DNA from: Kamptonema formosum PCC 10802
Lineage (GTDB): Bacteria > Cyanobacteriota > Cyanobacteriia > Cyanobacteriales > Oscillatoriaceae
Direction of reading: 5' to 3'
NCBI RefSeq assembly: GCF_000332335.1
Contig: NZ_KB235948.1
Location: forward strand, 3,557,537 to 3,609,285
DNA: 51,749 bases
Positions 33,146 to 41,297 of this stretch are shown here, piece after piece. Position 1 is the first letter of the stretch. Every line of letters begins with the position of its first letter. The position numbers were made by a program, and so were the translations under genes. The notes below the pieces were generated by a model that was not told the DNA's origin, searched no databases, and saw only the letters and a program-made list of their open reading frames with translations.

Positions 33146-33181
33146 GCTGTCAGAGGAACCCGACCGGCAGTGCAGAAAACC

Positions 33182-33240
33182 AAAAAGCCCGAGAGGGTAA
33201 CAGCAGTGCAGTGACTGCCGCACACTCCTCCCGGGCTTTT
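33182..33240 (-). terminator. Riboswitch-controlled terminator upstream of gdmH
   Basis: On the minus strand, aaaagcccgggagg (33240-33227) can pair with cctctcgggctttt (33196-33183) around an inner stem-loop, followed by a run of T. The 5-prime arm is also the conserved 3-prime end of the guanidine-I aptamer, so ligand binding and termination are mutually exclusive: guanidine should permit transcription of gdmH. Confidence 0.85.
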
Positions 33241-33345
33241 GTCCCGCCGTGTTACAGCTTAGCACTGTTTACCGTGCCAGAGCAGGGTGCTTATCTTGGA
33301 CTAGACGTTTAAATCAGGGGGATTTCAACCGGAACCGATACTTGT
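33227..33345 (-). promoter_or_regulatory. Guanidine-I (ykkC) riboswitch aptamer
   Basis: Read on the minus strand: CGGTTCCG (33337-33330), a P2 hairpin with arms gttgaaatc / gatttaaac, then CTAGTCCAAGA (a variant of CUGGUCCGAGAG), a P3 hairpin closed by agcac / gtgct, and finally the hallmark ACACGGCGGGACAAAAGCCC followed by GGGAGG. The 3-prime block matches the class consensus closely; the 5-prime block is more divergent. Guanidine-I riboswitches sense guanidinium and switch on uptake, export or degradation genes. The downstream gene is a guanidine hydrolase, which fits. Confidence 0.88.
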
Positions 33346-33811
33346 TTGCTAACAACCTTTAACAGTCGCTAACAAATACATAAGCTGAGAGAGTCTCTCA
33401 ACCCTCGGCGTATCAACCAATGCCCGCAGTCAAATCCCAGCACCATTTTGAGTTCAATCTAGATCCCGTTTACCACTCTATAAAGTTAAAGAAACGGGCA
33501 TCCAAATGAGAGAGAAGTCAACCGGACGAATGGTTTTCAGGTTAAGATGGCTCCCTATTTCAAGGCAACCGTCCGCCTTTGGTTCTCGGGCTATTGTCCG
33601 CTGCCAATCGCAAACTATAGCATATTTTGGCAAGCGTAACGCTCTCTCGGCTGCCTGCAGCAGCCGACGATAGACTGTCGAGCTTGCCTGCCAAACAGCT
33701 CTCATCCATCGGTGAAGTGCCCGGACAGCCAAGCTTTTTTGCAATGGATGTTACAACTGAGAGAGATTTCTACCAGTCCCTCAAACTCGCTGCTGTAGCA
33801 AAAGATACACA
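33346..33811. other. Intergenic region with riboswitch promoter and promoter of the Npun_F0494-family gene
   Basis: 466 bp between divergent units. An 88-codon open frame at 33478-33744 (minus) has no recognisable family and is not called. The promoter for the riboswitch leader must lie near 33350-33420 on the minus strand; I could not fix the boxes. A short inverted repeat (ctgagagagtctctca) is at 33385-33400. Confidence 0.5.
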
Positions 33812-34222
33812 ATGACAGCTGTCGCACTCAAAAACAGGCAATCGATTCAGTACCCCCCCCGCACGGTGGCACGCGCCAAGCGAGCCATGCGCTGCGCCCC
33901 TTTCGGGCTGCACTTATATACCGCCATGCAGCGGCAAAGCGTGCCCCTCGCCAGCATGGCCGGTTCTGAGGGCGTGCGCCACCAGTACACGAAAGCGCCG
34001 GTGCCGGAATTGGCCGCAGAAAACGCCCTCCTGTGGCTGATTCAAGTTGGCGTCCTGCGGCGAGAAGTGGATGGCCAGGGCATTACCGACAGTTTTCGCC
34101 TGACGCCCTTGGGACGGATGCTGTCAGACAAATGGCAGAGCGCGGTCGGAAGCTTGCCGCCCCCCACTTGGCGAGATCGCCTTTATAATGCAGTGAGCCG
34201 GTGGTTGCGACTGCCTTTTTAG
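33812..34222 (+). CDS. Npun_F0494-family conserved cyanobacterial protein
   Basis: 136 aa. Matches my recollection of a small cyanobacteria-specific family: TVARAKRAMRCAPFGLHLYTAMQ, then PELAAENALLWLIQVGVLRREVDGQG, then ITDSFRLTPLGRML. The middle reads like a winged-helix fold (helix, LIQVGVLRREVDG, RLTPLG), so DNA or RNA binding is possible but unproven. The C-terminus is basic (WRDRLYNAVSRWLRLPF). It stands 100 bp before cobQ on the same strand with a palindromic repeat between. Confidence 0.8.
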   Translation: MTAVALKNRQSIQYPPRTVARAKRAMRCAPFGLHLYTAMQRQSVPLASMAGSEGVRHQYTKAPVPELAAENALLWLIQVGVLRREVDGQGITDSFRLTPLGRMLSDKWQSAVGSLPPPTWRDRLYNAVSRWLRLPF

Positions 34223-34256
34223 CGGTCAGCTTGCGGGAGCTGCTGAGTTCTCCTTT

Positions 34257-34288
34257 GAAACCCGGTTTCTTTAAGAAACCGGGTTTCT
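34257..34288 (+). terminator. Family P palindrome, copy 4
   Basis: gaaacccggtttctt / aagaaaccgggtttctt stem, 35 bp after the stop of the Npun_F0494-family gene and 35 bp before cobQ. A long perfect stem followed by tttctta could terminate or stabilise the upstream transcript. Confidence 0.6.
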
Positions 34289-34322
34289 TAACCCCTCGAA
34301 ACCCCTCACTCCTTATTTTTTT

Positions 34323-35792
34323 ATGAAAGCCATTATGGTAGTGGGAACTACATCCCACGCAGGAAAATCGCTAATAACAACAGCCCTGTGCCGGCTCCTG
34401 TCGCGCCGGGGTTGGCGAGTCACTCCTTTTAAAGGCCAAAACATGGCCCTGAATGCCTATGTTACCACCAGCGGTGGGGAGATCGGCTACGCGCAAGCCG
34501 TGCAAGCTTGGGCAGCCGGCGTGACGCCTTGGGTGGAAATGAACCCGATTTTATTAAAGCCCCAAGGCGATATGACTTCTCAGGTTATTATTAAAGGGAG
34601 AGTGGCCGGGAAAGTCAGCGCCGCTGAATATTACGAGCAATATTTTGAGATCGGGTGGCAGGCGATTGAGGAATCCCTCCGACAGCTCGGGAGCGAGTTT
34701 GACCTGATTGTTTGTGAGGGGGCCGGCAGCCCCGCTGAAATTAACCTCAAACACCGCGACCTGACAAACATGCGGGTGGCAAAATACTTGAAAGCTCCCA
34801 CAATTCTGGTGGTTGACATCGACCGGGGCGGTGCCTTCGCCCACGTTGTCGGCACCTTGGAATTGCTCGAACCGGACGAGCGAGCTTTGATTCGGGGGGT
34901 CGTTATCAATAAGTTTCGCGGACAGCGCTCGATCTTGCAACCGGGGATAGACTGGCTGGAAAAACGCACCGGCATCCCCGTTCTCGGCGTCATGCCCTGG
35001 ATAGACGAGCTGTTCCCGGCGGAAGACTCGGTTTCTTTATTGGAGCGCTCTTCTCGCAAAACCCACAGCGAACTCACTGTCGCGGTTATTCGCCTGCCTC
35101 GCATTTCTAATTTTACCGATTTTGACCCCCTGGAAGCTGAACCCACGGTCACGGTGAAATACATCGGGCCCAAACAGTCGCTGGGACATCCAGATGCTGT
35201 GATTTTACCGGGGACCAAAACCACGATTCCTGATTTGCTCCTCCTGCAACAAACCGGCATGGCGGAAGAAATTAAAAACTATGTGGCTGCCGGCGGCACA
35301 GTTATGGGCATCTGCGGCGGCTTTCAAATGCTCGGGCAAATCCTCTCAGATCCAGAGGGGATTGAGGGCGAGCAAGGCCGGCACGAAGGGCTGGGACTGC
35401 TGCCGGTCAAAACTGTGATGACTGCCCAGAAAATCGCCCGCCAGCGGCAAGTTAGCTCTGCCCAGCCTCAAGCCGGTTTGCCGGTTCTCGGCTATGAAAT
35501 CCATCAAGGTCGCACCCAAGTGCTCGAAGAAAAAAAAGTCAAACTTCTGTTTGACGATCCTAATTTAGGTGTGGTCAGTACCGACCAATCTGTCTGGGGC
35601 ACCTATCTCCACGGCATCTTTGATAATGGCCCCTGGCGTCGCGCTTGGCTGAATCACCTCCGCCAGCAGCGCGGTCTGATTTCTTTGCCCACCGGCATCC
35701 CCAACTACCGGGAACAGCGAGAAACTTTGCTCGATTCCCTGGCAGATATTGTGGGTGAGAGCTTAGATTTATCGCCAATTCTGTCTCATTAA
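34323..35792 (+). CDS. cobQ: cobyric acid synthase
   Basis: Glutamine-dependent amidase of the cobalamin pathway; amidates four side chains of adenosylcobyrinic diamide. The 489-aa protein has the N-terminal ATP-binding domain (MVVGTTSHAGKSLITTALCR, FKGQNMALNAYVT, LLKPQGDMTSQVIIKG) and the C-terminal class I glutaminase-like domain with the Cys nucleophile in GICGGFQMLG and the His in GTYLHGIFDN. Full length for the family. No other cobalamin gene is adjacent, as is common in cyanobacteria where these genes are scattered. Confidence 0.97.
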   Translation: MKAIMVVGTTSHAGKSLITTALCRLLSRRGWRVTPFKGQNMALNAYVTTSGGEIGYAQAVQAWAAGVTPWVEMNPILLKPQGDMTSQVIIKGRVAGKVSAAEYYEQYFEIGWQAIEESLRQLGSEFDLIVCEGAGSPAEINLKHRDLTNMRVAKYLKAPTILVVDIDRGGAFAHVVGTLELLEPDERALIRGVVINKFRGQRSILQPGIDWLEKRTGIPVLGVMPWIDELFPAEDSVSLLERSSRKTHSELTVAVIRLPRISNFTDFDPLEAEPTVTVKYIGPKQSLGHPDAVILPGTKTTIPDLLLLQQTGMAEEIKNYVAAGGTVMGICGGFQMLGQILSDPEGIEGEQGRHEGLGLLPVKTVMTAQKIARQRQVSSAQPQAGLPVLGYEIHQGRTQVLEEKKVKLLFDDPNLGVVSTDQSVWGTYLHGIFDNGPWRRAWLNHLRQQRGLISLPTGIPNYREQRETLLDSLADIVGESLDLSPILSH

Positions 35793-36120
35793 GGGAGAAG
35801 GAAGAAAAAATATGAAGTAACCTAAGTGGCAACTTTTGGAGGATCTCGCTCCCAGGCTCCGCCTGGGAGCGAATATCGGGAGGCTCTGCCTCCCTTAATT
35901 TCGCCGAGAGGCAAATGCTGAAATGGCAATTCTAAATTCTGCTGGCAGCCTCACCAGAGACGCGACATGTCGCGTCTCTACAAATACGCTACATATCGCG
36001 CACCTGTCCGATAAGCAGGGCAACAAAACGTAACATCAAGAAACCGGGTTTCTTAAAGAAACCCGGTTTCTGGTCAAGGCCATGTTAGGTTTTATAATGA
36101 CGTCATAGTTAGGTAAATTT
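35793..36120. repeat. Repeat cluster between cobQ and ferredoxin
   Basis: 328 bp with no gene. It holds family G repeat copy 5 (35847-35895, cgctcccaggctccgcctgg then aggctctgcctccc), a short tandem with gacgcgacatgtcgcgtctc (35950-35980), and family P palindrome copy 6 of the window order at 36039-36072, which is just 49 bp before the ferredoxin start. Confidence 0.65.
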
Positions 36121-36360
36121 ATGAGCGTTCGCATTCGATTTTTGCCAGATGAGGTCACAGTTGATGCAGAGGTTGGAGAGCCCCTGCTGGATGTTGCCGA
36201 GCGTGCCGGTGTCTCGATTCCCACCGGCTGCCTCATGGGCTCGTGTCACGCCTGCGAGGTGGAAATTGATGGCGGCGGGACTGTCTGCTCCTGCATTACA
36301 GCAGTGCCGCCGGGGCGAGATAAGCTGACGATTAATATAGATTTTGACCCGACTTGGTAA
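36121..36360 (+). CDS. small 2Fe-2S ferredoxin
   Basis: 79 aa, plant-type beta-grasp ferredoxin. Cys37, Cys42 and Cys45 give the C-x4-C-x2-C motif (TGCLMGSCHAC); the fourth ligand should be Cys56 or Cys58 in GGTVCSC. The distance from the third to the fourth Cys is only 10-12 residues, much shorter than in photosynthetic ferredoxin PetF, so this is a compact cyanobacterial paralog with an unassigned partner. It is preceded by an AT-rich leader; no neighbour shares its transcript. Confidence 0.9.
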   Translation: MSVRIRFLPDEVTVDAEVGEPLLDVAERAGVSIPTGCLMGSCHACEVEIDGGGTVCSCITAVPPGRDKLTINIDFDPTW

Positions 36361-36457
36361 GAGGTGATACCAATTGTGGATTTTGGAGTTTGGATTTGGG
36401 ATTGAAAGAACCTGACTGGGGAGGGTGCGTTCCTGGGGTAACGCACCCTACTGATGT

Positions 36458-37660
36458 TTAGTTAACTGACAGCAACCGAACGGCTTCTCCAAAGGTAAAA
36501 TGTTCCAAACTCAGCCCGCCGGGAGTCACCACCCACAGCACCGGCAACGGAGGCGGTTCCGCCGGAAAGGTGCCGTAGCCATCGGTGAGGTAAACGCAGA
36601 CGCCGCTGGAGTGCCAATCCCTGTTGGCGCTGACTTTCTCAAAAAACGGCACAAAGGAAGTGCCGCCACCGCCCACCGGCTTTGGGATGGAGCTATCTGG
36701 TGTCAGGGAATAGGGTCCGTAAGCGTCTGCATCAGCATAGTACAGTTCGCATTTCAGGTGGGGGTAAGCGCTGAGAATTCCCAGGACTTCACTGAGGAAC
36801 ATCTGCATTTGGCCATCCCCAACGGAGCCACTGGTATCGACTGCAACAAACACCTGCACGGATTCGCCTTCCAGCGCTTCCAAATAAAGTCCGCGCCCGA
36901 TAAACCGGCGGTCAAAGCCGGTGAAATCTGTCGGGGTTTGCACCAAATAGCGCCAGAGGTACGAGCGCCAGTCGAGCTGCGCCCGAGTTAATGCCCCCAG
37001 CTCACGCTGCATCTCCGCCGGCACGCTTCCCTGGCTGTTGCTAGAGCGAGCCACAACCAAAGCTTGCTGTATGGCATTTTTCCAGTGCGTTTCCAGAGAG
37101 GCTTGTTTCGCTTTATTTAGAGAGCCGGTGTCGCTTCCAGAACCTGCCGGTGTCTTGCCGGCACTGCTGCTGCTCTCGCGCCCGTCTCCTGATACGTCAG
37201 CTGGAGCCTGACTTAATAAATCCAGTTGACTAAGCTGGTAAAATGTGGTATTCTTAAGCAGGATTTCATAAATTTCCTCGACGCTCAGGTGTTCGAGCTG
37301 CCGGTTACGAATGCCGCCGGCGGGGAGTTCAAATCCGGGCTGCCCGACAATCATCCCATTCACCACAATATCAGCGGCAATATTCCACAGGGTGGGCTCC
37401 CGCTGTCCCCGCCGCACAACGTGCAGCAACGCCGCGTGCAGCACTTCATGCAGCAACAAACCGTCCACTTGAGGTGAGCTTAGCGAGCGCACAAAATCTG
37501 GGTTGATAAAAATATCTTGACCGTCAGTGCATGCAGTGGGCAAAGTCTGCGTAGCTTGGAAATGGGTAAACAGCGCCAGCGTGGCGAAAAAAGGAGATTT
37601 CATCCGCAACCGCAACAGGGAAGCGCTGACAATCCTCTCAATATCCGGTTCCAATTTCAT
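36458..37660 (-). CDS. metallopeptidase-like / VWA domain protein (DUF2201 type)
   Basis: 400 aa. Residues 1-200 are the putative metallopeptidase domain with HEVLH at 71-75 (HExxH-like: LLLHEVLHAALLH), the INPDFVRSL lead and DIVVNGMI segment. A low-complexity Ser/Gly/Pro linker follows. Residues about 260-400 form a VWA-like domain with the MIDAS-type opening VAVDTSGSVGDGQ, a GGGTSFVPFF block and YLTDGYG. These proteins are typically coded beside a MoxR AAA+ ATPase, as here (207 bp upstream), and are thought to act with it as a metal-dependent chaperone or protease pair. Confidence 0.88.
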   Translation of the reverse strand: MKLEPDIERIVSASLLRLRMKSPFFATLALFTHFQATQTLPTACTDGQDIFINPDFVRSLSSPQVDGLLLHEVLHAALLHVVRRGQREPTLWNIAADIVVNGMIVGQPGFELPAGGIRNRQLEHLSVEEIYEILLKNTTFYQLSQLDLLSQAPADVSGDGRESSSSAGKTPAGSGSDTGSLNKAKQASLETHWKNAIQQALVVARSSNSQGSVPAEMQRELGALTRAQLDWRSYLWRYLVQTPTDFTGFDRRFIGRGLYLEALEGESVQVFVAVDTSGSVGDGQMQMFLSEVLGILSAYPHLKCELYYADADAYGPYSLTPDSSIPKPVGGGGTSFVPFFEKVSANRDWHSSGVCVYLTDGYGTFPAEPPPLPVLWVVTPGGLSLEHFTFGEAVRLLSVN

Positions 37661-37867
37661 ATTAAATCTATTATCCGCTCAATCACTCCTACTTCTTACA
37701 TTGGCGATCTAAGCTGTTAGGCTTTTAATCTGTATATGGTCGAAAGGAGGCAGAGCCTCCAGAGTCGCGTTCCCAGCCTGAGGCTGGGAACGAGGGGAAT
37801 CTCCTCTCCTCTCAATCCTTCCCTTGGCGCTCTTGCACGGGGGCGGTTCAAATAAAATCGTTCCCTC
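37661..37867. repeat. Family G repeat, copy 6 (reverse orientation)
   Basis: Between the MoxR and VWA genes: aagctgttaggcttttaatc (37711-37730) then ggaggcagagcctcc and gttcccagcctgaggctggg. This is the full composite in the opposite orientation to copies at 7448, 22226 and 48110. No gene. Confidence 0.7.
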
Positions 37868-38869
37868 TCACAGCCCCACCAACCCCTGAAAATCTTTCAG
37901 AAAACCTCTCAGTTGCTCGTTCTGCTGCACCAGTTTAGCCAAAGCTCCCATTTGCCCTTTCAGCCGCATCTGGCGGAACAAGTCCACGGCGAAAAGCTGC
38001 ACCCACTCAGCCGTCGCCACCTCCGAAATCCAGGTGAAGGCATTGTAAGCTTGGGTGGCGTCACCGGCTCGCACCGCCAAGCCAATGGTGGTGGCGTAGC
38101 GCACAGAAGGCTCGGAGGGAAAGCGAATCGCATCGCCTTTGCCCATAAAAATGCGCGTCAAGTCGGGCAAATTCTGGTAGAGCTTGACAAAAGCGTCAAA
38201 TTCTGATTCAACTTCCATACCTACTGCGGGAGCAATGCTCAGCCCTGCTTTGTGGAGGTGGCTGGCCATCACCCAGGAGCGGGGGGAGGGCCAAGCCGGC
38301 TGCTGGTGGTCGAGTTTGTGGAGCAGGGTGGTGCGGAAGGAGAGGAAGGCGATGATTTGCTCGTGGACGCTGGTAGCGAGGGCGTAGGCTTTGAAGCTGT
38401 CGAAATCTGGCTCGACTTGCAGGTGCAAAAAGCGGTTGGCGAGGGGGGAGGGCATGTCAAAAACGGCGGCGCGATCTTCTTTGCGGTTGCCGGCAGCCCA
38501 AACGTACCAGCCGGGGGGAACTTCGTAGGAGCCAACGCGCCGGTCGAGGATTAATTGTTGGGCAACTCCTTGCATGGCCGGTGGGGCCATATTGAGTTCG
38601 TCGAGAAACAGGATGCCCTTGCCATTTCGGGGGAGGAATTCCGGGGGATACCACTTGGAGATGCCATTTTCGGCAACCGGCAGCCCGCGCAAGTCCGTGG
38701 GAGCCAGCTGAGAGAGGCGCACATCGGTGAAGTCGATTTTATGTTTGCGGGTGACTTGGGCGACGATGCTGGATTTGCCAATGCCGGGGGGTCCCCAAAT
38801 CATGGTGCTGATTTGCAGGTTTTTGCTGACTAGGCTGTTGAGGTAAGCTTTCAGGGCAGCAGGAGTCAT
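37868..38869 (-). CDS. MoxR-family AAA+ ATPase
   Basis: 333 aa. Walker A GPPGIGKSS at 26-34, Walker B ILFLDELNMAPP (about 90-101), sensor 1 region WAAGNRKEDRAAVFDMPSPLANRF including the arginine and the N-R-F element, and a C-terminal lid. MoxR ATPases load or activate VWA-containing partners; the adjacent VWA gene is the obvious one. It starts 100 bp after the stop of the first LRV protein gene, so the LRV genes, this ATPase and the VWA protein could share transcription. Confidence 0.9.
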   Translation of the reverse strand: MTPAALKAYLNSLVSKNLQISTMIWGPPGIGKSSIVAQVTRKHKIDFTDVRLSQLAPTDLRGLPVAENGISKWYPPEFLPRNGKGILFLDELNMAPPAMQGVAQQLILDRRVGSYEVPPGWYVWAAGNRKEDRAAVFDMPSPLANRFLHLQVEPDFDSFKAYALATSVHEQIIAFLSFRTTLLHKLDHQQPAWPSPRSWVMASHLHKAGLSIAPAVGMEVESEFDAFVKLYQNLPDLTRIFMGKGDAIRFPSEPSVRYATTIGLAVRAGDATQAYNAFTWISEVATAEWVQLFAVDLFRQMRLKGQMGALAKLVQQNEQLRGFLKDFQGLVGL

Positions 38870-38969
38870 GGCATTTTAGATTCGGGATCGGAGAGTTGAG
38901 GTTTATAAAAGCCTTTGGATCGGGCATTTTCCGGATCGAAAAAGCCGGCTGAATTCTCCCCAAATGCTA

Positions 38970-41219
38970 TTATTGCTGGTTTTTGCGATTCTGTAAATTC
39001 GCTCTGGCAGCAGCGCGGACAATGCGGTTGGCGTCCCTTGCCAAAGTTTTGAGCGCTGCCGGTGGGGTATTGGGGTGCTGCGCCACTGCATAGCGCTCCC
39101 GCCACCGCAATGACCTGCTGTTGGCTGCCAGCGAGGTGCTGGGAACTAGGGGGTGCAGGAGAATAAACAGCCTGCTGTATCGAGGAAAGGAGTCTTTGGG
39201 ATAGCGCTGGAGCACCACTGGCAGCCCGTCTGGGTTTTCAGCCAAGTATCGCACGACTGCAATTTCCAGAACTTTCTCTTCATAATCGCCCAAAAGCCGC
39301 TCCAATATTGAGACAGGTATGTTAGGATTAAAAACAAGGGAGCGGCGAACCTTGGAATCGCTGTCTTGCCCCAACACTTCCAGGAGGCTGGCAGGGGTGT
39401 TAGGGTTTGTGGCAAGGGCTTGGCGAACCTTATAATTGCTGTCTTTCGCCAGCAGCTCCAGCACGCTGGCGGGCGCGTTGGAATGAGATGCAACCTTTTC
39501 GCGAAACGAGGGATTGCTGTCTTTCGCCAGCTGTTCCAGAATGCGGGCGGGGGCGTTGGGATGAGAGGCAACCTGTTCGCGAAACCAGGAATTGCTGTCT
39601 TTTGCCAGCAGCTCCAGAACGCCGGCGGGCGCGTTGGGATTGGCGATAATGCCTCGCCGAACCCCCACATCACTATCTTTCGCCAGCAGCTCAAGAACGC
39701 GGGCGGGCGCGCTGGGATTCGCGGTCACGCCTCGCCGAACCCCCACATCACTGTCTTTCGCCAGCTGTTCGAGAATGCTGGCTGGTGCCTTGGGATTCGC
39801 CGCCACACTGCAGCGATATTTGGAATTACTATCTGACGCCAACAGCTCCAAAATGCTGGCGGGCGCGCTGGGATTAGCGGCTACACTGCAGCGAATCGCG
39901 GAATTAATATCTTTTGCCAGCTGCTCCGAATCGCTGCCTAGGGTCCGGGGAAAGGCAGCCCACTCGCGAAGAATATCCGAATGATTGTCTGTCGCTAACT
40001 GCACGAGCAGGCTCGCCGGTGCGCTGGGATTGGAGGCAACGTTTTGGCGAACCCACTGGTCATTATCTTTCGCCAGCTGCACAAGAACGCTCGCCGGCGT
40101 GTTGGGATTAGCGGCAACGCACCGGCGCACGGAATAGTTCTCTTTCGCCAATGGCTCAAGAGTGCCGGCTGGGGTGTGGGAACCGGCGGTAACGGTTTCG
40201 GGAACCCGCCAAGTCCTCTTTTGCGCCAACCGCAAGAGCAGGCTAGCCGGCGCGTTGGGATTCGAGGCAATACTTTGCAGGAGCGACTCACTATTCTCTT
40301 GCGCCAACTGCTCCAGAATCCTGGCCGGTGTGTTAGGATTCGCAGCCACGCCATAGCGAATTTGCGACTCCCTATCTGAGGCTAACTGCATCAGGATGTT
40401 CTGCGGCGTTTTAGGATTTTTAGCAACGCAACTGCGAAGCCACAAATCCCCGGTTTTTGCAAACTTCTCCAAAAGAATAACTGGTGCGTTTAGATTGGAA
40501 ACCAGAGAGCTAAAAATCATTTTATTTTCTGGGAAATACTTTATAATAATATCGGGATGAGCTCCGATATTCATAAATAGAAGAAGTCGGGGGTCGTAGG
40601 GGGTGTGAATCTCAGGCTTGCTGCCCGGAAGTGAGAAGTCCCACATCAGGTCCTTGGCCGCACTCTCCCAACCTTCTGCCATCTCTCCTGCCAAGCTGAC
40701 GTGCAGCTTCAAGGACTGCTTCACGTCTAAGTATAAATATTTACTTTCCAGTTTATTGAGAAGGGATAGAGGAGTTTTGGGGTTGTTCGTTAAGGCTAAT
40801 ATCACATCGTTATAATATTCCTGATTGGCCGCCCATTCCAAAAAATAAACTGGCACCGTCTCCAGCTGGACAAGACTCGCCAGAGTTGCCGGTGGCATTT
40901 CCTGTAACAGTCTGGGATTCTCTAGGAACAGAAGAGAAAAGACCGGATTTCTCAGCAGTTCGTCGGGAAACTCAGCGCCCAGGTGCAGCAATACCTCCGT
41001 CGGGGTATTGGGATTCGCTGCCACATTTTTGCGGGTGGGGGCATCCCCGCTGCCAGCGAGCAGTCGCAGCAGTGCCGGTGGCGCGCTGGGGTTCCTGGCA
41101 ACCAGTCGCGCCAGATAGGGGCTGTTTTTAGCAAGTTTCTCCAGGCGAGCGCCTGAAGTCTTTTCGCTCGCGGCTTCCTGTTGAAGACGCACCGAGTGAG
41201 GGGGTTTTGCTTCCATCAT
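38970..41219 (-). CDS. variant leucine-rich repeat (LRV) protein 1
   Basis: 749 aa, nearly all LRV repeats of 26 residues (pattern LAKDSNxxVRxxVAxNPNTPASxLExL), which fold as an alpha-solenoid. A shared N-terminal block (EKTSGARLEKLAKNSPYLAR) and C-terminal block (RYAVAQHPNTPPAALKTLARDANRIVRAAARANLQNR) are common to the three LRV genes here. A non-repeat island lies at about 115-240. There is no signal peptide or membrane segment. LRV and HEAT-like solenoids bind proteins; the function is unknown. Divergence between its repeats is higher than in LRV protein 2. Confidence 0.88.
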   Translation of the reverse strand: MMEAKPPHSVRLQQEAASEKTSGARLEKLAKNSPYLARLVARNPSAPPALLRLLAGSGDAPTRKNVAANPNTPTEVLLHLGAEFPDELLRNPVFSLLFLENPRLLQEMPPATLASLVQLETVPVYFLEWAANQEYYNDVILALTNNPKTPLSLLNKLESKYLYLDVKQSLKLHVSLAGEMAEGWESAAKDLMWDFSLPGSKPEIHTPYDPRLLLFMNIGAHPDIIIKYFPENKMIFSSLVSNLNAPVILLEKFAKTGDLWLRSCVAKNPKTPQNILMQLASDRESQIRYGVAANPNTPARILEQLAQENSESLLQSIASNPNAPASLLLRLAQKRTWRVPETVTAGSHTPAGTLEPLAKENYSVRRCVAANPNTPASVLVQLAKDNDQWVRQNVASNPSAPASLLVQLATDNHSDILREWAAFPRTLGSDSEQLAKDINSAIRCSVAANPSAPASILELLASDSNSKYRCSVAANPKAPASILEQLAKDSDVGVRRGVTANPSAPARVLELLAKDSDVGVRRGIIANPNAPAGVLELLAKDSNSWFREQVASHPNAPARILEQLAKDSNPSFREKVASHSNAPASVLELLAKDSNYKVRQALATNPNTPASLLEVLGQDSDSKVRRSLVFNPNIPVSILERLLGDYEEKVLEIAVVRYLAENPDGLPVVLQRYPKDSFPRYSRLFILLHPLVPSTSLAANSRSLRWRERYAVAQHPNTPPAALKTLARDANRIVRAAARANLQNRKNQQ

Positions 41220-41297
41220 CCGCTGGGAGGAAAGTGCTTATTCCTACTCTAGGAATTTTCAGCCTCAAACAAGCCGACTGAATTCTCCCCAATCGTA

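Noticed and set aside
33478-33744. 88-codon minus-strand open frame
   Set aside because: No recognisable family, no ribosome site, and it lies in a divergent promoter region.
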